NCBI RefSeq assembly: GCF_001757105.1
Contig: NZ_MDHN01000024.1
Coordinates: forward strand, 1-64,000
Reading direction: 5' to 3'
Source of the DNA: Alteromonas confluentis
Lineage (GTDB): Bacteria; Pseudomonadota; Gammaproteobacteria; Enterobacterales; Alteromonadaceae
DNA: 64,000 bases
Shown here: positions 47,224-55,974 of the stretch, piece after piece
Layout of the letters: each line of letters starts with the position of its first letter
Position numbering within the stretch: position 1 is the stretch's first letter
The notes under the pieces: model-generated
What the model was told of the DNA's origin: nothing
Seen by the model: the letters and a program-made list of their open reading frames with translations, nothing else
Database searches by the model: none
Made by a program: the position numbers and the translations under genes

Positions 47224-48177
47224 TTGTACAATAAGAAGACTTCCCGAACCCTGCAAGACTGCAATGTTCTCATTGTCGACGACCAGACGGCCAGCAGACT
47301 CATCATGACGACGCTGTTGGAGCCGCTGTTTACTTGTCACTCGGTAGATAGTGCGTCGAAGGCTATAGAATTTTGCCGAGAGACACCGCCTGATCTGGTG
47401 CTCATGGATGTTTATATGCCCGATATGGATGGCCATGAAGCCTGCATTATACTTAGCAACGATTCCCGCACCGAGGATATTCCGGTAGTATTCGTTACGG
47501 CATCAGTATCTGATGAAGAGCAAGAAAAATGCTGGAATGCTGGCGGCGCGGATTTTGTGCAAAAACCGGTTAACGGCACCACGCTGATTAACCGCGTGAA
47601 GTTTCACTTAAGCAGCAAGCTCAAAACTGATTTACTTGAACAGCTTATTTATACCGACAGACTTACAGGTTGTTTTAACCGTCACTACCTAGAAGAGCAT
47701 CTTCCACAAATGGTGAAGGATGCAGAGCGGGAAAATCAGGCACTTTCTGTCGCAATCTTCGATGCGGATCTGTTCAAGCAATTTAATGATCATTATGGGC
47801 ATATCAAAGGTGACTCCTGCTTGTGGAAAATTGCTAAATCGCTACAAGAATCCCTATTACGGCCTCGTGATAAACTCATTCGCGTAGGCGGTGAAGAATT
47901 CCTCATCCTTCTTCCTCACACCAGCGAACATGGTGCGCGTACGGTATGCGAGCGCATACTGCAAACCATTTCACACCAGTATATTGAACACTCTGCATCA
48001 CCCACCGGTTACCTTACTGTCAGCGCTGGCGCAGCCACCTACCACCCCAACACCGATACCAGTATTGATAAAGCGCTCATGGACGCCGACAAGTGCCTGT
48101 ATCACGCTAAAGCAAATGGGCGAAATTCTTATGCTTTCATTGATGAACATGGCGACATGCTAGTAGGCGCAGGATAG
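47224..48177 (+). CDS. Response-regulator diguanylate cyclase (REC-GGDEF)
   Basis: A 317-residue protein: receiver domain (about 10-130, acceptor D62 in LVLMDVYMPDMDG, Lys in FVQKPVNG) and a GGDEF domain (about 150-310). The active motif is GGEEF at 222-226. The inhibitory I-site RPRD is at 213-216, five residues upstream, so product feedback is expected. The TTG start at 47224 is chosen because AGGAGG ends 7 bp before it; the ATG at 47203 lies before that ribosome site. It should make c-di-GMP when phosphorylated. An Hpt gene follows 1 bp later. Confidence 0.9.
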   Translation: MYNKKTSRTLQDCNVLIVDDQTASRLIMTTLLEPLFTCHSVDSASKAIEFCRETPPDLVLMDVYMPDMDGHEACIILSNDSRTEDIPVVFVTASVSDEEQEKCWNAGGADFVQKPVNGTTLINRVKFHLSSKLKTDLLEQLIYTDRLTGCFNRHYLEEHLPQMVKDAERENQALSVAIFDADLFKQFNDHYGHIKGDSCLWKIAKSLQESLLRPRDKLIRVGGEEFLILLPHTSEHGARTVCERILQTISHQYIEHSASPTGYLTVSAGAATYHPNTDTSIDKALMDADKCLYHAKANGRNSYAFIDEHGDMLVGAG

Positions 48178-48178
48178 G

Positions 48179-48508
48179 ATGACAGAATTAGCGGTTCTCG
48201 ATGCAGAGCAAGCGTTATATCGATTAGGGAATCATCACGTATTGTATTCACGTTTGCTGGCGTTGTTTGAACAACAAGCCGGAGACCTGCTGGCACAGCT
48301 TGAGAATAATCAGCCTATTACTGTGTTAAGCGCCCACACGCTGAAGGGCTCAGCAGCAGAGATTGGTGCTGAGAATTTACGTAACGTCATGCAACACACT
48401 GAACAAGACTTAAAGGCGAACAAGACTTTAAGTTCGCAGCAGCTTGCGCAAATTAAAGAGGCGATCTCTTTGACTCAGCAAGCTGTTATTACCTATCAAC
48501 ACAGATAA
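48179..48508 (+). CDS. Stand-alone Hpt phosphotransfer protein
   Basis: A 109-residue four-helix histidine phosphotransfer domain. The phospho-accepting motif is AHTLKGSAAEIGA with H53. It directly follows the REC-GGDEF gene (1-bp gap), so it probably passes phosphate to or from that receiver. No kinase is encoded beside them; an unlinked hybrid kinase is the expected source. Confidence 0.88.
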   Translation: MTELAVLDAEQALYRLGNHHVLYSRLLALFEQQAGDLLAQLENNQPITVLSAHTLKGSAAEIGAENLRNVMQHTEQDLKANKTLSSQQLAQIKEAISLTQQAVITYQHR

Positions 48509-48522
48509 ATGCTTAGTGTACA

Positions 48523-50601
48523 TTAAGCTCTGAGTTTGACCTGTGTATCTAAGCGGCGCGAATTTTTCACTTCGCTGCAAATCTCCACCAGCTTTTCAAA
48601 TGAATCCGGCTTGGCGATGAGATAGCCCTGGAAATACCGGCAACCCAGTCCTGCCAATTTGTTCAGTTGTGCTTCGGTTTCAATGCCTTCTGCAACAACG
48701 TGGTATTGGCAGATCCCCGCAATAGAGACAATTGCATCAACGATAACAGCACTCTTTTCATTGTCTAACGTCCACACAAAACTGCGGTCAATCTTAATTT
48801 CATCAATGGGCATGTTTAACAAGTGCTGAAGCGACGCATGACCAGTGCCAAAGTCATCTAAAGACAGTTGTACACCCAGATCGCGAATTGCCTGAATAGA
48901 CTCAAAACAAATACCATGTACATCAAGAAAGAAGGTTTCCGTTACTTCCAAACACAGTTGTGACGGAGTGATATGGTATCGTGTAATGAGGCTTCTCAAC
49001 TCTTCAGCGAATTCAATATCCATGAGCTCCCGGGACGAAATATTCACTGCCATGACAAAGTCTTTTTGATTCAACTTCTGCAAGGCTTTTATGGCTTCCT
49101 CCAGCACCCACAGGTCGATCTCTCTTATCAAACCAGCCTGTTCAGCCACCCGCACATACACTTCCGGGGAGAAACTTTTAAGGGGCAAATGGGAAGTACG
49201 CAGTAGTGCCTCAGCTCCACAAATACGCTGTTCTGCCGCGTCATAAATAGGCATAAATGCTAAGTGAAACGCTTTTTGCTTAAGGGCGATTCTGAGTTCT
49301 TGTTCGACAAACCGTGCCTGACGCCATGCCTTTCGTAACTCTGGATGATAAAGCTTGTAACTAGCTTCACCTTCATTAATAGCATCGATGGCAATGGTGC
49401 TTTGGGCAAGCAATGCCTCCATGGTCATGCCCTTCTCTCCTTTGGCAATACCCATTTTCAGATCCAGTCGCAGGTGTCCTAGTGACTCCATTTTGATGCC
49501 TTTTTTGGATGCTGAAATGAGCTTGCCAAACAACGATTCATCGCAGGCACCACCAATCAGCAAAATGTTTTCGTCCTGCGGCTTCACCATTAAGAGTCGT
49601 GCCCCTTGCTCCGAGGTGAAGGGTTGAAACGTTTGCTGAATAAGACTGAAGACGGTTTGTCGGGAAAACTCTTTTTGTAATGAGAAGAAGTTTTTTACCC
49701 GAATATTAATCACGGTTACTGGTGAGGTCAGTTTTCCAGGATATAAGCGACGCAGTCCACTCATATTCATCATGCCCGTTTCAGGGTCGGTATCGCTCTG
49801 TACACTGAGCTGATGCACCTCCGCGCGTTTCATTAACAGATAATGGGCGAGAAAAATCAGCATGGCTGTAGGCCAGACTAACGCCAGAATGAGGTTCACT
49901 GAACCGGGGGAAACTAAGTGCTGATTGAACATCAACCGATCTATGGTGACTTCATACCGGCCTGGTTGCAATTCAGCCGAACTTTCCAGATATAAAGACA
50001 ATCCAGTTACGCTCGATAGGTCAGATGCCTCCAGCGCGGTGGATATATCAAACTGTTCGTTCCACCAGCTATCTGGCACAACACGTTCCCGAGGCAATAA
50101 CTGCGGTGTGTTGGGCATAAAGTGCGCCGACTCATAACGGATGGAACGCAAACCATTAAGCTGCCCCAATGAACTATGGCGAGCAAGATGAAAAGTGAGG
50201 GTAACCGGAATATCTACTAGCACACCGTCTCGACTCGCAGACACACTAGCATCAATGGTTTCAAGATTAGCAAAAGAAGGAAGCGCATCGATGGAAGCCG
50301 AACTGGCGGCTTTTACAAAATCAAATTCCAATCCGCATTTCTCATTAGGCAGAACACTTTGAATGGCACAACTCAGTATGATGCTGCCATTTTGATCCAC
50401 TTCAAATTGGCTTTCCGCACGATAGCCGGTCACATCAATACTTTCCTCTTCAGTCAGCATATTAAATTCGCTGTTGTTAAGTGAGGAGTAGTTAAAGACG
50501 ATCAGCAAAAGGCTAATTAGCGCCAACGCTAAGAATGCATAGCGATAGAAAAGTAGCGAGGTTGCTTTAAATTGTAGAAAGGGCGACGTACTGAAAACCA
50601 T
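48523..50601 (-). CDS. Membrane c-di-GMP phosphodiesterase with degenerate GGDEF and EAL domain
   Basis: A 692-residue membrane protein. Helices at about 21-38 and 236-256 flank a periplasmic domain of about 195 residues. A GGDEF-fold domain (about 268-420) has lost its active motif (IGGACDES at 349). The EAL domain (about 430-670) keeps catalytic residues: E464 (AEALLR), VNIS Asn, VTET Glu, D582 and D583 (DDFGTG), K603 (IKIDR), EGIET and QGY. It should degrade c-di-GMP. It converges on the REC-GGDEF/Hpt pair, giving synthesis and breakdown genes side by side. Confidence 0.9.
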   Translation of the reverse strand: MVFSTSPFLQFKATSLLFYRYAFLALALISLLLIVFNYSSLNNSEFNMLTEEESIDVTGYRAESQFEVDQNGSIILSCAIQSVLPNEKCGLEFDFVKAASSASIDALPSFANLETIDASVSASRDGVLVDIPVTLTFHLARHSSLGQLNGLRSIRYESAHFMPNTPQLLPRERVVPDSWWNEQFDISTALEASDLSSVTGLSLYLESSAELQPGRYEVTIDRLMFNQHLVSPGSVNLILALVWPTAMLIFLAHYLLMKRAEVHQLSVQSDTDPETGMMNMSGLRRLYPGKLTSPVTVINIRVKNFFSLQKEFSRQTVFSLIQQTFQPFTSEQGARLLMVKPQDENILLIGGACDESLFGKLISASKKGIKMESLGHLRLDLKMGIAKGEKGMTMEALLAQSTIAIDAINEGEASYKLYHPELRKAWRQARFVEQELRIALKQKAFHLAFMPIYDAAEQRICGAEALLRTSHLPLKSFSPEVYVRVAEQAGLIREIDLWVLEEAIKALQKLNQKDFVMAVNISSRELMDIEFAEELRSLITRYHITPSQLCLEVTETFFLDVHGICFESIQAIRDLGVQLSLDDFGTGHASLQHLLNMPIDEIKIDRSFVWTLDNEKSAVIVDAIVSIAGICQYHVVAEGIETEAQLNKLAGLGCRYFQGYLIAKPDSFEKLVEICSEVKNSRRLDTQVKLRA

Positions 50602-50953
50602 TTCTTTTAGAATTTCTCGGTAGTATTTAAAAAAACCAATGCAAATTGGTAAGGATCTATGATTCTACTGAGGTAATTTTTTTATAAAGTATGATTTTCA
50701 ATAAGTTGTTATTTGCGATTAGACGAGGGATTAGCCTTAAGTCTAATTTAAAAGGAGATTTATTAATGGCAATAGTCAGTTACAGAAACCTGTACTTTTG
50801 CGCCCTATAGACACAAATGCCAAAAAATTTAGTGAATTAGACAGTTAACTTTGAATATAACGAAAAAGATCAGTGAAACCAATGCCCTAAATGGATTGAT
50901 TTATAATCAGAAGATAAGTTTTTTTGAAGTACTTGCGGACGCAATAAGAAGAA
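50602..50953. other. Intergenic region between the EAL gene and tRNA-Leu
   Basis: A 352-bp spacer. It contains a 14-codon ORF (50766-50810, MAIVSYRNLYFCAL then stop) preceded by AAAGGAG at 50751-50757. Nothing else is supported. On the minus strand the last part precedes the EAL gene as its promoter region. Confidence 0.45.
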
Positions 50954-51040
50954 TGGTGCCCAGGGGCGGACTTGAACCGCCACGCCCGTTAGAGCACTAG
51001 CACCTGAAGCTAGCGTGTCTACCAATTTCACCACCTGGGC
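50954..51040 (-). tRNA. tRNA-Leu (anticodon CAG)
   Basis: A minus-strand class II tRNA of 87 nt including the encoded CCA. The acceptor stem is GCCCAGG/CCTGGGC. The D arm (GGTGAAATTGGTAGACAC), the anticodon stem CTAGC/GCTAG with loop TTCAGGT (anticodon CAG), a variable arm and the T arm GGCGG-TTCAAGT-CCGCC are present. It reads CUG leucine codons. Confidence 0.95.
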
Positions 51041-51130
51041 ATTACTTACGGCACTTGGTTTGTTTTCAAACCCCGTCTCGTTGTGGGTGCGCAATTTACG
51101 GATATTCGATGCACTTGTCAATCAACAAAT

Positions 51131-51805
51131 TCAACTTTTTTCCATTTTTTTGCAAGAAACTGCCTGAGTGTGCATTAAGTCGCCAATAGCGATATTTTTT
51201 GCGCGATTCAGCGCCTGATTTTGCGCAAACCAGAGTTGCATGGTTGCCATGGCGTCGTCTAACGCATTATGAGCGGGCGCAGCAGGAAGGCCCATGCGCT
51301 GACGACAAACAGATAAATTCGCACTGTTTGATGGCAGTACGTCATAGTGCTTTTTCAATTGGTACACAGCTACCTTTAAAGTATCGAGCACCACAATATC
51401 TGGGCACACGATGCCCGTGTCATTAAATACCCGTTTTAATATTCCAAGATCCAATGCCGCATTATGACAAAGCCATAAATGCGTCTCGGCAAATGGCACC
51501 AGTTCAGCCAGCACGTCGCGAATATGCATGCCCTCGGTGAGCGCTTCCTCGGTGAGCCCATGGATAACCGGGCTCTGCGCCAAATCACCCGACGTTCTAA
51601 TCACGTGATAGCCGCAGCGTTCGATATTGATACTGTTGTCGCCCCCCTCTACCCAGCCAATAGAGGTTACCTTCGCCTCTGCAATGTCTAAAGACGTGAG
51701 TTCCAAATCTACTGCCAATAGAGGTGTATCGCGAATAAGCTTTTCTGCCCAGCCTTCAGGAAGCGCGGGGGTGCCATTCAGCCAACTTTTTAACTTTGCG
51801 AACAT
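51131..51805 (-). CDS. DnaQ-like 3'-5' exonuclease (DEDDh family)
   Basis: A 224-residue exonuclease-fold protein. The DEDDh residues are D33 and E35 (AVDLELTS), an Asp in CHNAALDLG, and the HNALDDA His-Asp pair. It resembles the exonuclease placed beside the acetate symporter/CBS genes in many gammaproteobacteria. The role is likely nucleic-acid or nucleotide processing; the exact substrate is not known. It begins 5 bp after the CBS-DUF294 gene stop, so the two are one unit. Confidence 0.87.
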   Translation of the reverse strand: MFAKLKSWLNGTPALPEGWAEKLIRDTPLLAVDLELTSLDIAEAKVTSIGWVEGGDNSINIERCGYHVIRTSGDLAQSPVIHGLTEEALTEGMHIRDVLAELVPFAETHLWLCHNAALDLGILKRVFNDTGIVCPDIVVLDTLKVAVYQLKKHYDVLPSNSANLSVCRQRMGLPAAPAHNALDDAMATMQLWFAQNQALNRAKNIAIGDLMHTQAVSCKKMEKS

Positions 51806-51809
51806 AAAC

Positions 51810-53642
51810 CTAGCTCATACCACCTGAAAAATTCATTACCGCGCCTTGCTGCGCTCTGTCGATAGCTTTGAAAGCAGCTTTTAACTGATGTCGTTCAATA
51901 GAAGATAATTCTGATACCGATACCCTGTTGTCTGTTACGTTGTTGGTAAGCTGATGACGCCAGCGCAGGCGATTGAGGAACAACCAAATGTCCCGCAGAT
52001 TCTGCGCGTCTTTGGTGGAGAGCCCTGAACCTGAAGGCAATGCAGCCAGTCGAGCCAACGTTGACGGCATGGCTAAACCATTTGCCAGGGCATAAATCCG
52101 CGCCAGGTTATTGATGATAGCGATCGCTTTTACCTTTAGGTCAATCACATCTTTCTGTTCATACCCTTTTTCATACACAAACTTCTGGAACACAGAAAGG
52201 GGAATGCCTATATCATTATTGTGGCGCGCCAATGCGGCCAGAAACATTTTCTGTTTCAGCAATGGCCCGCGAGCGAGTTGCATGCGCCGGAACAGATCAA
52301 GATCTCCGGCTGCACAGCGGGCATCCAGGAAAATATTAAAATGCATGATCGCCATGGGCGTAGGTTGCCTCACCCATTCCCTGGCCTCAGCCTGGGCCTC
52401 TTCGATGGATAAACGCAGTTCTGGGTTTGAGGCCATAATATTGCCGTCGCACAATTTAATTCCGCACTTCGCCAAACCATTACATACATACTCGGCCATC
52501 TCAGCAAAATAGCGGGCTTCTGACTCGTTGGGTGTTCTCTCCATGAGTAAGCCGTTATCCTGATCGGAACCCATGGTCTGGTCTTCCCTTGCCTGCGACC
52601 CATACACCACCCAGCTATATTTCATCGGCTCGGCCCCCTGCTCCCGCTGAAAAAAATGGATGAGTTTGCGGGTCATGATATCCGTGGCCTGCGACAGCAC
52701 TTTTCCGGCAATATCAAAATCGCCCGGGCGTTTGGCATGAGAAGCAAAATAATGCGGCATTTGCCAGGAAAGGCGGGTGAGCTCGTAAAGGTTATCTGCT
52801 TTAGCGAGCTCACCGATAATGTAAAGTACATTGCCCCGTTGGTGTCTTACCACGTCAGACGCCGTAATCATGCCCATGGGTTGACGACTGTGACGGTCTA
52901 TAACAGGCAGGTGATGAATGTTACGCTCGCTCATCATAGACATAGCATCAAACATAGTCCGGTACTGATGAATCATAGCCGGGCCTTCGGTCATAATTGC
53001 CGATACAGGCAGCGACAATTCTGTCCCTTTCGCTACCACACGGTTTCTGAGATCCCGGTCGGTCACTATTCCCACCAGCTTATCTTCGCGGGTGATCAAC
53101 AGCGACGACACTTTATTCTCTGACATAATTTGTGCGGCCTGCTGTATGGTGACGTCTTCCGAGGCCTGCACCGGCGCATGGTCAATCACTTCGTGAACCG
53201 GCTTGTACAGCCACATAGAGTTGGAATCTACCACGGCCTGGTTCTGCAATGCGTCAGTGCGGGAGCCATGAAAGAAGTCAGCAATTGCAGGATAACTGCA
53301 TGCTTGCTCAAAGGCGTTAGCGGTAAAACAGTAAACCAAGCCGGGTTTGTCTACGGTGACTTCAAGCTGATAATCCACTTTATCGAGCAAGGCGTGATAA
53401 CCAAAGTAATCGCCTTCACTAAGATGCCTTTCACTCTGCCCTGAGTCTTTCACCGAGAACTGTCCGTTCTGAATAAGGAAAAGCCGTCCTGCGTTTTCCT
53501 TCAGTAACGATGATTTATTGTCATCAGTAAGATAAATCAGGTTCGCCTGTTTAGCTAAAGCAGTCATTTCGTCGTCGTTCAGTTGATCGAACGGCGCTGA
53601 AGTTTTCAGAAAATCAATTACCTGCTGGGGTACGACACTCAT
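51810..53642 (-). CDS. cNMP-binding / CBS-pair / DUF294 nucleotidyltransferase-like protein
   Basis: A 610-residue regulatory protein. Domains: cyclic-nucleotide-binding fold (about 15-130), a CBS pair (about 155-280, VTDRDLRNRVV and MGMITASDVVRH), DUF294 (about 295-440) with the nucleotidyltransferase-like GSQAREDQ and SDQDNGLL, and DUF294_C (about 465-605). Such proteins sit beside acetate and solute symporters and are thought to sense adenylates. GGAGGG lies 8 bp before the start. It is downstream of the symporter across a terminator, so partly shared transcription is possible. Confidence 0.88.
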   Translation of the reverse strand: MSVVPQQVIDFLKTSAPFDQLNDDEMTALAKQANLIYLTDDNKSSLLKENAGRLFLIQNGQFSVKDSGQSERHLSEGDYFGYHALLDKVDYQLEVTVDKPGLVYCFTANAFEQACSYPAIADFFHGSRTDALQNQAVVDSNSMWLYKPVHEVIDHAPVQASEDVTIQQAAQIMSENKVSSLLITREDKLVGIVTDRDLRNRVVAKGTELSLPVSAIMTEGPAMIHQYRTMFDAMSMMSERNIHHLPVIDRHSRQPMGMITASDVVRHQRGNVLYIIGELAKADNLYELTRLSWQMPHYFASHAKRPGDFDIAGKVLSQATDIMTRKLIHFFQREQGAEPMKYSWVVYGSQAREDQTMGSDQDNGLLMERTPNESEARYFAEMAEYVCNGLAKCGIKLCDGNIMASNPELRLSIEEAQAEAREWVRQPTPMAIMHFNIFLDARCAAGDLDLFRRMQLARGPLLKQKMFLAALARHNNDIGIPLSVFQKFVYEKGYEQKDVIDLKVKAIAIINNLARIYALANGLAMPSTLARLAALPSGSGLSTKDAQNLRDIWLFLNRLRWRHQLTNNVTDNRVSVSELSSIERHQLKAAFKAIDRAQQGAVMNFSGGMS

Positions 53643-53658
53643 TGAAAATCCCTCCCAA

Positions 53659-53690
53659 TAAAAAAGAGCCCACCTTCACAGGTGAGCTCT
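53659..53690 (-). terminator. Terminator after the symporter gene
   Basis: Minus-strand stem AGAGCTCACCT/AGGTGGGCTCT (arms 53680-53690 and 53665-53675, one mismatch) followed by a T-run at 53659-53665. It lies just downstream of the symporter stop and upstream of the CBS-DUF294 start. Confidence 0.78.
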
Positions 53691-53724
53691 ATTCACTGTC
53701 GTTATTTAACGCGTATTGTCAAAC

Positions 53725-55449
53725 TTAGTGACCTGAGGCTTCACCCGCACCTTTAGGGAAACGGATACTTTCAACCATATCCTGAATTTCCTGAGGTGCT
53801 TCACCTGTCATCTTGAATACAACGAAGGCGACCACAAAGTTAACCATCATACCCATTGTGCCAATACCTTCAGGCGAGATACCGAACCACCAGTTATCAG
53901 GCGTATTCGCAGCAGGGTTCACAAACTTGAAGTAAATGATGTAGGCCGCGGTGAAAGCAATACCTGCAATCATACCGGAAATCGCACCTTTACCATTCAT
54001 ACGCTTGCTGAAGATACCCATGATAATCGCAGGGAAGAAACTCGATGCCGCCAGACCGAAGGCAAAGGCCACCACCTGCGCCACAAACCCGGGCGGATTA
54101 ATACCAAAGTAACCAGCAATAACGATGGCAACACCTGCAGCCAGTCGGGCATAGAACAGTTCGGCTTTATCAGTAATGTTCGGTGCAAAGTTACGTTTCA
54201 GCAAGTCGTGTGAAACCGAGGTTGAGATAACCAGCAGCAGACCCGCCGATGTTGACAGTGCCGCAGCCACACCACCGGCAGCCACCAGTGCGATTACCCA
54301 AGCAGGCAGATTCGCAATTTCAGGGTTCGCCAGTACCATAATGTCGCGATCGACATCCACTTCGTTAGCGCTGGCAGGATCAGACGCTTTACCCGCGCTG
54401 TAGTACATCTTGCCATCGTTGTTCTTATCGTTAATGGTGATAAGGCCGGTTTTCTCCCAGTTGCGGATCCATTCTGGACGCTCAGAGATCTCAGTACCCG
54501 CCATGTCTGGGCCGTTAATGGTTTCAATCATGTTTACACGACCGAACGAAGCCAAAGCAGGTGCAGTAGTGTACAGAATAGCGATGAACAGCAGCGCCCA
54601 ACCTGCAGACTTACGAGCGTCACGTACTTTAGGTACGGTGAAGAAACGTACGATTACGTGAGGCAGACCCGCTGTACCTACCATTAGTGCAAAGGTGATG
54701 AAGAATACGTCAATCGTGCTCTTACTGCCGTTGGTGTATTCCGTAAAGCCGAGATCCACCGAGAGTTGGTCGAGTTTGTCGAGCATATATATCCCCGACC
54801 CGTCAGCCAGCGTCGCACCGAATGCAGTTTGTGGCAGAATGTGGCCAGTAACCATCATGGAAATGAAAACGCAGGGAACCAGATAAGCAAAAATCAGTAC
54901 ACAGTACTGGGCAACCTGGGTATAAGTGATGCCTTTCATACCACCCAAAACGGTGTAGAAAAACACAATCGCCATACCGATAACAACACCGGTCACGATG
55001 TCTACTTCGAGGAAGCGGCTAAATACCACACCTACACCACGCATCTGGCCTGCTACATAGGTGAAGCAAACGAAGATGGCACAGAATACCGCCACGGTAC
55101 GGGCAGTCTGTGAATAGTAGCGGTCACCAATGAAATCCGGTACAGTGAACTTACCGAATTTACGCAGGTAAGGTGCCAGACAGAGCGCCAGCAGTACGTA
55201 TCCACCGGTCCAACCCATGAGGTAAACGGCCCCGTCGTAACCCATAAAGGAAATCAGACCGGCCATAGAGATAAACGATGCGGCAGACATCCAGTCGGCG
55301 GCCGTTGCCATACCGTTCATAACGGGAGGTACGCCACCACCTGCAACGTAGAAATCGGTAGTCGAGCCAGCACGGGCCCAGATAGCAATTGCAATGTAGA
55401 GCGCAAAGGATGCACCTACGATGATAAAGGTCAGTAATTGAACATCCAT
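53725..55449 (-). CDS. Sodium:solute symporter, VC_2705/ActP-like (acetate or similar)
   Basis: A 574-residue SLC5-type symporter with about 13 helices. N-terminus and motifs fit the VC_2705 subgroup (TTDFYVAGGGVPPVMNGMATAADWMSAASF, shortened: key residues W-M-S-A-A-S; GTAGLPHVIVRFF). A hydrophilic loop carries acidic stretches (DKNNDGKMYYSAGK). It works with the DUF4212 protein 4 bp upstream. Being beside CrbS, CrbR and Acs, its most likely substrate is acetate or another short monocarboxylate. The substrate is inferred from context. Confidence 0.88.
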   Translation of the reverse strand: MDVQLLTFIIVGASFALYIAIAIWARAGSTTDFYVAGGGVPPVMNGMATAADWMSAASFISMAGLISFMGYDGAVYLMGWTGGYVLLALCLAPYLRKFGKFTVPDFIGDRYYSQTARTVAVFCAIFVCFTYVAGQMRGVGVVFSRFLEVDIVTGVVIGMAIVFFYTVLGGMKGITYTQVAQYCVLIFAYLVPCVFISMMVTGHILPQTAFGATLADGSGIYMLDKLDQLSVDLGFTEYTNGSKSTIDVFFITFALMVGTAGLPHVIVRFFTVPKVRDARKSAGWALLFIAILYTTAPALASFGRVNMIETINGPDMAGTEISERPEWIRNWEKTGLITINDKNNDGKMYYSAGKASDPASANEVDVDRDIMVLANPEIANLPAWVIALVAAGGVAAALSTSAGLLLVISTSVSHDLLKRNFAPNITDKAELFYARLAAGVAIVIAGYFGINPPGFVAQVVAFAFGLAASSFFPAIIMGIFSKRMNGKGAISGMIAGIAFTAAYIIYFKFVNPAANTPDNWWFGISPEGIGTMGMMVNFVVAFVVFKMTGEAPQEIQDMVESIRFPKGAGEASGH

Positions 55450-55453
55450 GGGC

Positions 55454-55720
55454 CTACTCCTCGTCTACGCCGTATTTTTTGTCGAGCGCGTTCATCTTTG
55501 CCATGTACACAAATATGAGAACCACGAACACGTAAATGGAACCCTGTTGCGCAAACCAGAAGCCCAGCTTAAATCCAAAAAATCGGATTTCGTTAAGTGC
55601 ATCGACGAACAATATGCCTGCGCCGAAAGATACTACGAACCAAACTACCAACAATTTGGCTAGGAGGGAGAGGTTCTCCTTCCAATATGCCGCTTTGTCG
55701 TCATCATTTTTAAATGCCAT
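55454..55720 (-). CDS. DUF4212 small membrane protein, symporter partner
   Basis: An 88-residue protein with two transmembrane helices (about 22-42 and 55-73), matching DUF4212. This family almost always precedes a VC_2705-type symporter and is regarded as its small subunit. GGAAAG lies before the ATG. It is the first gene of the symporter unit. Confidence 0.88.
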   Translation of the reverse strand: MAFKNDDDKAAYWKENLSLLAKLLVVWFVVSFGAGILFVDALNEIRFFGFKLGFWFAQQGSIYVFVVLIFVYMAKMNALDKKYGVDEE

Positions 55721-55974
55721 CTTTCCGTCCTCACTGTCAGGTTAAGTGGATGTTTTATTTTTACATTTATCTAACGACCAGGTTTTTGTGTGATCTCAGT
55801 AACGTTTTTATTGTTTACTTTTTCAGGAAACCACGCAAAAACCCTGTCGCACCTTGGTTTTTACATACTCTAGTCTCGGCTAGGCAATCAAGGAATGAGA
55901 CCATGGTCGTAGGTAGCAGGATTGGAAGGTGAGTATAATACATACAGATATGTTAAAGGGATGTATATAAACCA

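Noticed and set aside
55787-55805. CRP site between DUF4212 and crbS (TGTGATCTCAGTAACG)
   Set aside because: Only one half-site is good; the second half does not match TCACA.
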